Below the pieces are notes generated by a model that was given only the letters and a program-made list of their open reading frames with translations, did not search any database and was not told the origin of the DNA. Shown piece by piece: positions 6,658 through 15,190 of a stretch of 64,000 bases of DNA. The stretch lies in NCBI RefSeq assembly GCF_002995495.1, contig NZ_PVZV01000003.1:248001-312000 (forward strand). The letters are read 5' to 3'. The position numbers were made by a program, and so were the translations under genes. This DNA is from Actinocorallia populi (GTDB lineage: Bacteria; Actinomycetota; Actinomycetes; Streptosporangiales; Streptosporangiaceae). Position 1 is the stretch's first letter, and each line of letters begins with the position of its first letter.

Positions 6658-9304
6658 TGTCGTTCCTCAGCTGCGTGTCGAGAATGGTTCGCGCTGCGGC
6701 CGGTTCGGCCAGGCGCTGCCGCCAGTACGTGGCATCCGCCTGCCAGGCGACAGCGAACTCGCCCACGTAGTGCCGCCCCGCCGCGTCCCGGAACCAGGAC
6801 TCGCCCGGACAGGGAAAGGCCTCTTGGAACAGTGGCGTGCCGCCGTGCGCGGCCAGCGCCCGGCACAGCTGCTCGATGGCCAGCACGCTGTCGGTGGACA
6901 GCAGTGTTTCGGTGCGGTGGGGCCCGTACCGCGCATAGATGTACCGGGGAAGGCGGGCGTGGCGTACGAAGCGCCGCCAGGAAATGAAGGCGTCGAGGCC
7001 AGGCCCGCGGGCCAGTTCTGCGACGGTGCCGGTCGGCGGCGTCCAGCGACGCGCGCTGACGACGGTGGACTCGTCCAGGTACAGCCGGGGGAGGTGATGC
7101 CAGCGCTCCCTCTCGGCGGCGAACCTCGGAAGGGGGGCCATCAGACTCGGCCGCCCCTGGAGGGCCGACACATCGTGCAGACACTCGGTGAACGGATCCG
7201 TACCGTCTAGCAGGACGGCGGACCGCAGCAGAGGCATGAACAGGCTACGGCAGCCAGCGAGGCGGAAACTCGGCAGACCCGTGTCGTCGACGCTGATGAG
7301 AACGTTCGGCACCACCGCGTCGGCCGGGTCGAGGGGGTCGATCAACCAGTGGGACACATCCGGTCGGCTGGCTGCGTTCGGGTTGGTCGCGCCTCGAACC
7401 GGCAGGTCGGCGAAGTATAGATGTCGTGACAGGGGCCCGAGGCCGCGCAAGGACCGGTGCCACCATGCGGTGCAGGGATCCTGGCGGTCGGTCCCGCCTG
7501 TGAGCAGTGGCGCGAAGCGGGAGTAGAACAGGAAAGGGTCAGACACCATGGCACCGATGCGGATCTCGCAGCCTTGCGCGGCCCGCCCGAACCGCAGCAG
7601 CGCGGACCCTGGCGGCAGCGGTGTGGTGGGACGGCCTTGCCAGCGCCACTGCAGCCGATGCCGTTCGTCGTCGTGCACACCACTGAGTTCCTCATACCAC
7701 CGCTGGAACCTCGACTCCACTTCCGGCCGGAGCGTGCTGTCGCCCGTTGTACTCAGCAGGTCCTCCCAGCACGCGGCGGTGACGCCGGCGTGGGTCGACA
7801 CGCTCAGGCCGGTGGGATCGGCGCACTCGGCGCGGAGTCCCTCTCGGCGCCGGACGAAGTCCTGCAGGGGCACTTCCTTGTGGGGGCGGAAGTTACCGAA
7901 GAAGCGTCGCCGATCGATAGCGGCGCCGAGTTCACCCATGCCGTACCAGTCGAAGTCCCAGTAGTCACGCAGCGAGTGCACCATCTGGGTACGCAGGTCG
8001 GGCGAAAGGGAGAACTGGAACGGGGCGTGCATGTCGACGGTCAGCACGTGAGTGTCTTCGCGTACGGGCGGGGCCCCGTAGCGAAACAAGAGCACGTTGA
8101 CGCAGTCCCGGACGGTGGCAGCAGCCGTCCGGAGCTCGTCGAGGGTGATCGCGTCGCAGTCGCCGGTGAGCTCGACGCAGATCGACTTGAGCCTGCGCAC
8201 CGCACGCGCCCAATGCGGTCGTTCGGCGGCGGGCACCCGGCTCACCAGACCGTCGAGAGCAGTCCAGGCGTCAGCGTAGGTGCCGGGGAACTCGACGGCG
8301 GTACGCAGGAGGCCGATGCGCAGCAGTCGGAGGACGGCGTCCTCCGCTTGCTCAACGGACCAGCCATTGGAGCAGGCGTGAAGGTGGTCACGCACTTCTT
8401 CCAGCAGCCGTGTGGGCAATGCGTCGAACAGAGTCCGCAGCTGGGTTACAAGGGTCGCATCGAGCATCTGCGACCGATCGGATTCCCGTCCGAGGCAGCC
8501 GTGGACGTCCCGCGCCGCAGCAGCTCCCCGCATGAGCTTCGGATGCAGTCGAAGAGGCATCATCGGCCACGGCTTCTGGCACGCCAGCGCCCGCAGCGCC
8601 CGGCTGAAGGGGTTCAGGTCGACCGTGAACAGCGCCCGTGCGGTGTCCGGCGTCACCTGAACGGGTGGCGTCGCTGCCTTCGTCGGATGACAGGAGGCCT
8701 CGACAGCTACGCCGGCCCACAGCCCGTTGGGCGTGGCGCGTCCGACGGAGCGCATGACATAGGAGTGCAGGGTGGCGACGAGCTTCCTGTCCAGCCTGCT
8801 GGCGTCCCGTTCCGCTCTCATCACTGCGTCGAACGCCACAGGGCTCGCGAGGAACAGCGCCTTCCTAAAGGCCGGCTGCTCAGCGATCCGACAAAGCTCA
8901 GCCTGTTCAGTCGCCAACGATGACGCGTAGGCCGTCTCGAGTTCCCGCCGCCTGGCCGCGAGGGCGGTCCGTGCCCGGCTCTCTCGCCGAATCAGCTCTA
9001 CTGCCGGACGGTCCGCGACGGCCGCGGACACAGCCGTGACCAGACAGTCCGGCAGGGGGGACGTGGAGTTGTGCACGTGACGCCGGAGCAACAGCGCCTT
9101 GGCACGGGTCGCCGCGTCTGAAATCGTCGGAACGACGGCGTAAAGGATCTCGGAAACGGCTGCTGCCTGCGCACGAATGGACTGCTCGGCCTGAAGCCAC
9201 TGGTCCAGACGCGCTGTCAGAGAAGCAGAGTGCAACTCGGCGACGGTCTCGATCGGCCAGCCGGCCACACGGGCGACCACCGGACCCAGGTCCACACACG
9301 ACAT
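6539..9304 (-). CDS. lantibiotic dehydratase, glutamylation subunit (LanB N-type)
   Basis: This protein of about 921 residues matches the glutamyl-tRNA-dependent LanB family, which glutamylates Ser/Thr side chains of a precursor. Visible marks are RSVGRATPNGLWAGVA (the R-x-TPxG region), HVLTVDMHAPFQFSL, and near the C-terminus the block that closes the LanB glutamylation domain (RYGPHRTETLL through FRDAAGRHYVGEFAVAW). The elimination domain is absent here and is encoded by the gene before it, a split arrangement known from thiopeptide systems. I chose ATG 9304 because AAGGAGGT lies 7 nt upstream; an upstream in-frame start at 9370 would run back into the previous gene. The last 40 residues (Arg/Pro/Ser/Gly-rich) overlap the radical SAM gene in another frame. 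Confidence 0.88.
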   Translation of the reverse strand: MSCVDLGPVVARVAGWPIETVAELHSASLTARLDQWLQAEQSIRAQAAAVSEILYAVVPTISDAATRAKALLLRRHVHNSTSPLPDCLVTAVSAAVADRPAVELIRRESRARTALAARRRELETAYASSLATEQAELCRIAEQPAFRKALFLASPVAFDAVMRAERDASRLDRKLVATLHSYVMRSVGRATPNGLWAGVAVEASCHPTKAATPPVQVTPDTARALFTVDLNPFSRALRALACQKPWPMMPLRLHPKLMRGAAAARDVHGCLGRESDRSQMLDATLVTQLRTLFDALPTRLLEEVRDHLHACSNGWSVEQAEDAVLRLLRIGLLRTAVEFPGTYADAWTALDGLVSRVPAAERPHWARAVRRLKSICVELTGDCDAITLDELRTAAATVRDCVNVLLFRYGAPPVREDTHVLTVDMHAPFQFSLSPDLRTQMVHSLRDYWDFDWYGMGELGAAIDRRRFFGNFRPHKEVPLQDFVRRREGLRAECADPTGLSVSTHAGVTAACWEDLLSTTGDSTLRPEVESRFQRWYEELSGVHDDERHRLQWRWQGRPTTPLPPGSALLRFGRAAQGCEIRIGAMVSDPFLFYSRFAPLLTGGTDRQDPCTAWWHRSLRGLGPLSRHLYFADLPVRGATNPNAASRPDVSHWLIDPLDPADAVVPNVLISVDDTGLPSFRLAGCRSLFMPLLRSAVLLDGTDPFTECLHDVSALQGRPSLMAPLPRFAAERERWHHLPRLYLDESTVVSARRWTPPTGTVAELARGPGLDAFISWRRFVRHARLPRYIYARYGPHRTETLLSTDSVLAIEQLCRALAAHGGTPLFQEAFPCPGESWFRDAAGRHYVGEFAVAWQADATYWRQRLAEPAAARTILDTQLRNDNEGDTHLSARDGSARPSPSPALPGRLAAPSRRGDGAAGS

Positions 9305-9317
9305 GCGGCTGACCTCC

Positions 9318-10520
9318 TTACCAGGCGGACCCGATGGGCACGCAGAGAAGGTGAGGACACTTACCGTCATCCGCCCGGTCTACGGGGCGCCGGGGGTCCC
9401 AGCCCTGCCGCATGCTGTCGGCCATGGTCGGCAGGCCACCGCTCAACCCGTGCCGGTTGAGGTCGAACACCGCGATCGTCCTCAGCAGAGACCGGAGCCC
9501 GCCGTGCAGCTCGCCACGGTTCCAGACCTCGCGCAGACCGTCAGCCAGCTCCTGGTTGGTCCGCATGCGGTCCCGCAGGATCGTGCTCTCCCGTGCAGAG
9601 GCCCGCGGAAGGAACGAATCGATGAGGATCGGTTGGGCCGTCGGCCCCTCGATGGCTGAGTTCAGGTCCGTGACCGGGTACAGCTCCGCGAGCCCGCACC
9701 AGACGTCCCAGACCTCGGCGGAGCAGGACAGGGTACGCAGGAAGAGGTCGTTCAGTGCCGCTGTCATGAACGTCTCGGCCGAGAGTGACTGCACGCCCTC
9801 CGGGACGAGTTGGTCGAAGGCCGTCCATGTTGTGGTGTCCGCATCAAAATGGGCGTGTACCTGGCTCATCGCCGCGCGGCCGCCAAAGAGAGAGACTTCA
9901 GGTTCATAAACGCTTTCGAAGAACCGGGTGACAAAGCCTTCCTCCGCGAGCTTTGACAACAGCTCGGCAAGTGCCGGGAGCACAGCCGATTCCACTGCAC
10001 AACCGAAGAAGCGGAGCCGTACATCCGGTGGCTTACGCATGAAGAAGAACAACTCCAGCGCCCCGATTTCGCGCCATTCTGCGAGCGCGGGGGAGAGCCG
10101 GGCGAACAGCTGCCGCGCGCTTTCACCTGCTGTTCGGCCGTCTCGCGAAAGCCCCACGTTAACCTGCAGCCATCGGGACTCTCGGGATCCCGATGATCTT
10201 CCGTTTGTGAGCCGTTCCCGAGCCGAGTTAACCTTTATATGATCTGCCACTTCTCGGTCGATTTCCTGGCTGTGCAACTCCTCCAGCCGTCGAATGAGGG
10301 TGAAGTCGTACATGGCATGCTTGAGGGATTCCGCAGTCAACCGCTGCGACTCCAACCAGTCAGACATCTCGACGGCACCGAGCAGACCGAACGCCTCGCG
10401 GAAACCGTCTAGCGTGGCCTGGGTCTCCTCAAGGGTCGGAGTGATGCCGAACCGTTGGGCCTCCCGCCGTGCGAGAAGCCGCAGAAGCACTTTCTTGCGG
10501 CTCACCGGCAAGCTCTCCAT
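9318..10520 (-). CDS. thiopeptide-type elimination protein (SpaB_C-like) with helical N-terminus
   Basis: This 400-residue protein has two parts. Residues from about 115 onward (RWLQVNVGLSRDG, LELFFFMRKPPDVRLRFFG, YEPEVSLFGG) are the SpaB_C / thiopeptide-type bacteriocin biosynthesis domain that eliminates glutamate to give dehydroalanine or dehydrobutyrine. Residues 1-105 are helical (ITPTLEETQATLDGFREAF, SDWLESQRLTAESLKHAM) and resemble the helical substrate-binding segment of SurA-like proteins; that resemblance is weak. The start was set at the Met (10520) preceded by GGAGGAACGTCC rather than the first in-frame start at 10568. Its TAA stop is the beginning of the LanB Shine-Dalgarno (TAAGGAGG), so the two dehydratase halves should be made together. 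Confidence 0.82.
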   Translation of the reverse strand: MESLPVSRKKVLLRLLARREAQRFGITPTLEETQATLDGFREAFGLLGAVEMSDWLESQRLTAESLKHAMYDFTLIRRLEELHSQEIDREVADHIKVNSARERLTNGRSSGSRESRWLQVNVGLSRDGRTAGESARQLFARLSPALAEWREIGALELFFFMRKPPDVRLRFFGCAVESAVLPALAELLSKLAEEGFVTRFFESVYEPEVSLFGGRAAMSQVHAHFDADTTTWTAFDQLVPEGVQSLSAETFMTAALNDLFLRTLSCSAEVWDVWCGLAELYPVTDLNSAIEGPTAQPILIDSFLPRASARESTILRDRMRTNQELADGLREVWNRGELHGGLRSLLRTIAVFDLNRHGLSGGLPTMADSMRQGWDPRRPVDRADDGKCPHLLCVPIGSAW

Positions 10521-10574
10521 GGACGTTCCTCCATGTGGAGCGCCTTGGCCACCGACTGTCAACGACACGTTCCA

Positions 10575-10859
10575 CTACCAGGGGCACATTATGCTGGTCC
10601 CCGCCGAGTTCCCCAGCCCAGCAGCCAATTCTGGGTTCACCTCGGCCAACGGGTTCTGGACCCGGAGCGATCCGACCACCTCGGCACGAGACGCCTTCGT
10701 CGACCGCGGGCCCGCCCCGGGTGCAGCAGTTTCCTTGATGGCCTCGATCTGCGCCTCATCCATCTTGCACGCCCGGAGGATCTCCGGCCTCAGGTAGTAG
10801 TAATTCCCCTTCTCGTCGGACACCACCAGCGCATGTCCGTCGTCCGCCCCATGTCCCAT
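10575..10859 (-). CDS. candidate RiPP precursor peptide ending in Cys-Pro-Trp
   Basis: This 94-residue peptide is the first gene of the operon. AAGGGG lies 6 nt before its ATG and the next gene starts 54 nt after its stop. The N-terminal part is a plausible leader: VVSDEKGNYYYLRPEIL followed by an acidic helix with MDEAQIEAIKE. A Gly/Pro/Ala/Ser linker (AAPGAGPRSTKAS) follows, then VGSLRVQNPLAEVNPELAAG. The C-terminus GNSAGTSIMCPW holds two Ser, one Thr, one Cys and a terminal Trp, residues that fit the enzymes around it: dehydration of Ser/Thr and prenylation of Trp. The leader/core boundary is not visible. I infer the precursor role from size, position and composition; I do not recognise the family. 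Confidence 0.75.
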   Translation of the reverse strand: MGHGADDGHALVVSDEKGNYYYLRPEILRACKMDEAQIEAIKETAAPGAGPRSTKASRAEVVGSLRVQNPLAEVNPELAAGLGNSAGTSIMCPW

Positions 10860-11679
10860 AGCGCACCCCTTAAAGTTGTCTGTTCGTTTCTATCGTTGTT
10901 GTTGTTGACGGCAGGCCCGGAAAACAAACAGGTTCCGAAGATTCTTACTGAAGATTTTCTATTACGTGGTGGCTTCGTGGCTCTATAGAATGTTGATGAC
11001 TTTGTCGAGACTCCAGGCCCAATGAAATTTTCTCGGCGGTGCAGATCCGGCAAGTTGGGATGTTTGGTGTTGGATCGGCCGATACCCGCAGTTTACGGGA
11101 ACCTCCGAAAAAAGGCGTTAGGCTCTCGATAGGAAGTGGTTCACCACAAACTCTTCCCTAGCCGAAAGGCAGGGCCGTTGCGTTTTCGTAAGGTGAGACG
11201 GCCGGGTGGCTGAGCTGAGGTCACGGGCCCTGCGGCTTGTGGAAGGCGAAATGGACATCCTGGTGCGATCCGCTGTGATACAGCCCCCTTCGTTCTGGCT
11301 ACGAGACGAGTCATCAGCAGTTCGCGCCTGTTCTGGCGGCACGCATCCGCCTGAGCGTTAGGGAGAAAACCGGATATCCCGTGCACGGGCCGCGCTCAGG
11401 TGAGAAGCTTTTCACGACAGAATGAAGGAATCCGCGCCGCAGTGCAGCACTGCTTTCGCCCCGCCCAGTTCCAGCCTGCAACTATCGGAGACTGAAGGTT
11501 TCATTACCGCGAGGCTCATCGCCATTCGAGGAACTGACCTTCCCAGACGCTCGGTCGAAGGGAGGGCACGTCACGGATGCCCTCCACGGCATCGGCCACG
11601 TCATGAAGCATCGCGGCGAATGACGGCCAAAGGTTCAGCCGGACTGAGTCGTCATGAACGAAATGCCCTACTGTTCCTT
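10860..11679 (-). promoter_or_regulatory. upstream region of the RiPP operon, no gene seen
   Basis: These 820 bases have no convincing gene. The part nearest the precursor (about 10860-11060) is AT-richer than its surroundings and should hold the operon promoter and a 5' leader. On the minus strand it contains A/T-rich blocks such as CACGTAATAGAAAATC but no promoter I can define. The rest, up to the IS5-family end at 11680, has only short open frames with no family resemblance or good start sites. No dedicated regulator gene is present. Confidence 0.4.
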
Positions 11680-12610
11680 GAACCCATTTCATCCTCGGGT
11701 GGCGGGCTGCTGGTCACGGCATGATCGCGAGTTGGGGGTTCGTCCTCAGAAGTAAAAAAGCTCCTGGTAGACGGGTTGATCACCACAACCAAGACCGTCA
11801 AAACCAGGAGCTTGTGGGTGCTGTTCTACCGTGCTGCCGTCGATTTATCGCGTTCAACGCTGAACTACGTCGCCGGAGTGATCCGGCGACGTCGTAAGGC
11901 GATCGGGTCGACGTGGCGGCTGCTGAACCCCGGCCGGCAGGCCCTGCTCGTCCTGGTCTACCTGCGCAAGGACGAGACGTTCGCTGAGATCAGCGCGGGT
12001 TTCGGGGTGTCGGCGACGACGGCCTGGCGGTACGTCGAGGAGGTCGTGATGCTGCTGTCGGCTTGTTCCCCGAAGCTCGCGGCATCGTTGCGGAAGGCCA
12101 GGAAGGACGGGCTGACGCACCTGATCCTGGACGGGACGCTCATCCACACCGACCGGGTGAAAGCCGACCGGCCCTACTTTTCCGGCAAGCACCGGGTGCA
12201 TGGGATGAACGCGCAGGTGATAGCCGGTCCGGACGGGACGATCCTGTGGACGTCCGGGGCGAAGCCAGGCAGGACCCATGACCTGACGGCCGCGCGGGTG
12301 TGGGGCATCCTGCGCGAGTTGGAGAAGGCGGGGATCCTCACTCTGGCCGACAAGGCCTACCAAGGAGCCCAGGCCACCGTCGTGATCACTCCGTACAAGG
12401 GCAAGAACAAGCCCGAATCCCAAGAAGCAGGCGAACCGCTCCCACGCCAAGCTCCGCGGACCTGGAGAACGAGCGAACGCCCAGCTCAAGAGTTAGCGCA
12501 TCCTCCGGAAACTACGGTGCAGCCCCAGCAAGGCCGGACACCTCGTCAAGGCCATCGCCGTCCTGCAGAATCTCCGTGTCGCTCAGGCCTCCCGAGGATG
12601 AAATGGGTTC
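11680..12610 (+). mobile_element. IS5-family insertion sequence, about 0.93 kb, degenerate
   Basis: The ends are 19-bp perfect inverted repeats: GAACCCATTTCATCCTCGG at 11680-11698 and its complement at 12592-12610. Both sides are flanked by CTT, a plausible 3-bp target duplication. The element carries one transposase gene with two inactivating changes. Its right end truncates an SMI1/KNR4 gene. A second remnant with a closely related end lies at 27365. Confidence 0.82.
11776..12601 (+). pseudogene. IS5-family transposase, frameshift plus nonsense
   Basis: The intact part shows the DDE transposase of IS5-like elements with an HTH (FGVSATTAWRYVEEV), LILDGTLIHTDR with the first catalytic Asp, KPGRTHDLTAA with the second, and TLADKAYQGA. 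After KGKNKPES (about 12417) the original frame changes: the expected continuation KKQANRSHAKLRGPGERAN lies in another frame. In that frame QLKS is followed by a TAG where the family has Trp. The final part (RILRKLRCSP, GHLVKAIAVLQN) runs to TGA at 12601, next to the right inverted repeat. Two independent lesions make an active enzyme unlikely. Confidence 0.83.
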
Positions 12611-13049
12611 CTTGATCCGCGCCGTCCCGCTGATCAAGGAACAGTCCGTCAGCCGATGAACTGTCGGCGATCGGCAGCCAGTCCGGATGCCACCAGTTAC
12701 TCAGCGCCCACTCCCCGAACCCTTCCTCGACCTCCATGTGCCCCTGCATGATCTCTACCCTCATCGCGTGGACACCCGCGATGCGCTCTACGGGGAGCAG
12801 CTCCCCGAACTCGGGAAGCAAGCCTGCCCCGTGGTGGTAGTTGCCTGACAGGTCGTGGGTATTGGTGCCGTTGCGCAGCAGCAGGACCCTCCTCAGGTCC
12901 TCGGGGAATACGCGTCCGAGCGCTTCCTCGGCCGCAGCGATCGCGGACGGCACAGCCGGCGGGTTGAGGCGCGCGAAGTTCCCCGGCGCGTTCGCTGCAA
13001 GCCAGCATTCAAGACGAACCCAGGACTCTTCAACAGGGGCAGGCGACAT
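12611..13049 (-). pseudogene. SMI1/KNR4-family protein, 3' end lost to IS insertion
   Basis: From Met at 13049 the frame encodes a SMI1/KNR4 (SUKH) domain: PSAIAAAEEALGRVFPEDL, then RRVLLLRNGTNTHDL, a GLLPEFGELLPVERI segment, and FGEWALSNWWHPDWLPIA with SADGLFLD. The open frame continues past 12610 only into IS DNA, so the last strands of the domain are missing. SUKH proteins are often immunity proteins or partners of toxins; no toxin gene is seen here. The start lacks a strong ribosome-binding site, and in-frame upstream starts to 13232 exist. Confidence 0.65.
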
Positions 13050-13515
13050 GCACGAGACTATGCCACGTAGCGCGATCATCGAAGGTTGCGGTGCCATGGA
13101 CGGGCCGCTTCGCGCGGGTGAGGCACCACATCCGTTCGTTGCCACGGCCAGGCTCCCGACCGGGCGCGCAACGGTCAGGATGGCCGCAGCCGATACGGCT
13201 GGCGGACGAAACCACATGAGACAGAGCCCCAAGAGTTCCCTGAAGGTTTGGTGTGTTCAAGAGGTCGCAGCGTCAGAGGCCAATCGGAACAGCGCGCCGT
13301 CTCATGTGAGAAAAGGCCGTTGACGGCGAGGCCGCCCGCCACGGAACTCGTGGCGAGCGGGTGAGGATGTTCAGGGGCGACCTGAGGTAGTCGGGCCGCA
13401 GACAGCGGAGCGCCTGGGACAACAATTCGAGGGCGGCGTTCCCGTCAGCCGAAGTACCGACCTCAGCGCAGACACCTGCGGTCTTGGGTGAAGTGGCCGG
13501 TCTCGGAGATTGCCT
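13050..13515. other. intergenic, nothing recognised
   Basis: This stretch of about 466 bases between the truncated SMI1/KNR4 gene and the IS630-family element contains only short overlapping open frames on both strands. None has a usable start, family motif or sensible codon pattern. Removing the IS would rejoin sequence reading GATTGCCT-TA-AAGGCAGGG. Confidence 0.5.
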
Positions 13516-14737
13516 TAGTGCTTCGTTCCTTAAAGGCAGTACGTGAAGCGGCGGCGGTGGATGCGGGGTTTGGGCGGTGGCCGTCCCCAGATCCAAGGCC
13601 GGGCGTGGGCGTTGAGCTGGACGGTGGCGATGCGGGTGGCGTAGGTGATCTCGTCAGGATCGGCGAAGGACACGCCGGCCAGCGCCTTTTTGCGGAAGAT
13701 CCGCCACCAGCCCTCTTGCAGGTTGAGCCAGCAGGCACCCACAGGGATGAACACCTGCCGGATACGGGGATGGTCTTGCAGCCACTCGCGGGTGCTCTTG
13801 CTGTTGTGGCTGGAGAGGTTGTCGGTGACGACGATGATCTGACCTTCGGGGTTGGCGTCCTCGATCAGTTGCAGGAAGTCCTGGTAGCGGGCGCTGTTGC
13901 GAGAGGAGGCGCACAGGGTGACCGCCTGGCCGTCCCGCACGCGCAGCCCGCCGTAGACCCAGGTCCTCTCCGGCCCGCGGGCATACTCCAGAGTTTCCTT
14001 GATCCGGTGCCCGTCGGCCGACCAGCCCGGCGCGGGCGCGAACGAGCGAGGAAGAACGGGGCCGAGTTCGTCGGCGCAGATCACCGTGGAGCCCTCCGGC
14101 GGGCTGGTATAGAGCTCCACGATGCGGGTCCTTTTGGGGCGAACTCGGGGTCCTTGCTGGTGGTCCAGGTCCGGGTGCGCCTCCACCGCACCCCTTCGGC
14201 CAGCAGGATCCTGCGGACCTGGCTGCGGGCCACCTCGATCCCGGCCTGCCGAGCGGCCAGAGTGAGGGAGTCCAGCGTCCACTCACCCGGCCCCGCCTCC
14301 TCGGACGCCTCCAGCTCCCCGCTGGGAGTTCGGACCGGTTTGCCGGGCGGCACCGAGCGGGCCAGCGCCACGATGGCCGACCGCTCGGCCTCGGTGATCC
14401 GGCTTTTGCGCCCGCAGCCGGGCCGATCGGCCAGCCCGTCCAGGCCGTCGGCGTTGAACCGGTGCAGCCACCGCCGCACCCTTTTCTCGTGACAGTCGAC
14501 CTCGGCCGCAATCGCTGCGACCTTTTGCCCGTCTCAGCTGAGCACCACGATCCGCGCCCGTTCGATCCAGTCGGCCGGAGCATGCCGGGCCCCGGCCAGC
14601 CGACGGATCCGCCTGTCCTCGCGCTCGTCCTGCGGCGGACGAGCCCGCACCAACCTCGGCACCGCCCTCACTCCTCCCACAAGGAGACCAAAGGCACCTA
14701 AATAGGATCTACCCACTCTTTAAGGAACGAAGCACTA
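13516..14737 (-). mobile_element. IS630-family insertion sequence with TA duplication
   Basis: The ends are perfect inverted repeats of at least 18 bp: GTGCTTCGTTCCTTAAAG starting at 13518 and its complement ending at 14735. Each outer edge has a TA, the standard IS630 target duplication. Length is about 1.2 kb and the single transposase gene runs on the minus strand. A third copy of the end sequence occurs at 646-666. Confidence 0.88.
13530..14662 (-). pseudogene. IS630-family transposase in two frames, with internal stop
   Basis: The N-terminal helix-turn-helix part (VPRLVRARPPQDERE, WIERARIVVLS) is interrupted by TGA at 14534-14536. The same frame then continues VDCHEKRVRRWLHRFNADGL. Near 14130-14139 the minus strand reads CCCCAAAAGG and the protein passes into the -1 frame as APK-RTRIVELY. 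The catalytic part follows: VICADELGPV (first Asp), IIVVTDNLSSHNS (second Asp) and NLQEGWWRIF (Glu). C-CCA-AAA is a classic -1 slippery heptamer, so the frame change is probably programmed, while the TGA looks like damage unless translation restarts at a GTG near 14479. Confidence 0.8.
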
Positions 14738-14869
14738 AAGGCAGGGACAATGACCGTGAGCTCCACATCCCGTTACTCACAGCTATCTCAGTAAGTGGCC
14801 GCACTTGGGGGTTTTGCAGCGGTCGCTGCCATAGATCTCGGTTGGCTGGTTCATCCCGGTGTTGCTTGG

Positions 14870-15178
14870 TCAGTCAGGCAGCCTCCTCGACCGGATGAGC
14901 CTTACTCCATCGCCCAGATGGTTCGGTGGCACGTGCGGTCTCGGTGGTCTCGCGAGAGGCTTTTCAAGCTCGTCCTCGCGCTTCGGCCAGAGGAAAGCGG
15001 CTGGCCAGAGAGCCAACAGGGCCACGGGCATGATGAAAGCCAGGGCGTTCAGGAGCACGAAGTAGGAGAGTTCCTCCCCTCTTCGGAGTGCCACGATCAC
15101 TGTGGGGCCGATGAAGAGGAAGATCACCGCACTGACGAGCAGCGCGATGCCCTCGTCTCGGCTGAGCAGGTCGTGCAT
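14870..15178 (-). CDS. small two-span membrane protein, unknown
   Basis: This 102-residue protein has two hydrophobic segments, VSAVIFLFIGPTVIVAL and LLNALAFIMPVALLALW, joined by a short charged loop (RRGEELSYF), and a basic, Pro-rich C-terminal tail. AAGGAAG precedes the ATG at good distance. It is the last gene of the mobilizable-element operon read from 18820 downward and follows the next gene after 12 nt. I do not recognise a family. Confidence 0.6.
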   Translation of the reverse strand: MHDLLSRDEGIALLVSAVIFLFIGPTVIVALRRGEELSYFVLLNALAFIMPVALLALWPAAFLWPKREDELEKPLARPPRPHVPPNHLGDGVRLIRSRRLPD

Positions 15179-15190
15179 GGTCGCTTCCTT

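Noticed and set aside
681-10859. pearlin-type system (LanB used as peptide aminoacyl-tRNA ligase)
   Set aside because: A separate elimination-domain protein is encoded directly before LanB, which fits dehydration rather than amino-acid addition.
10455-10988. plus-strand frame across the precursor gene
   Set aside because: No motif and no ribosome-binding site; the minus-strand peptide fits the operon and has AAGGGG upstream.
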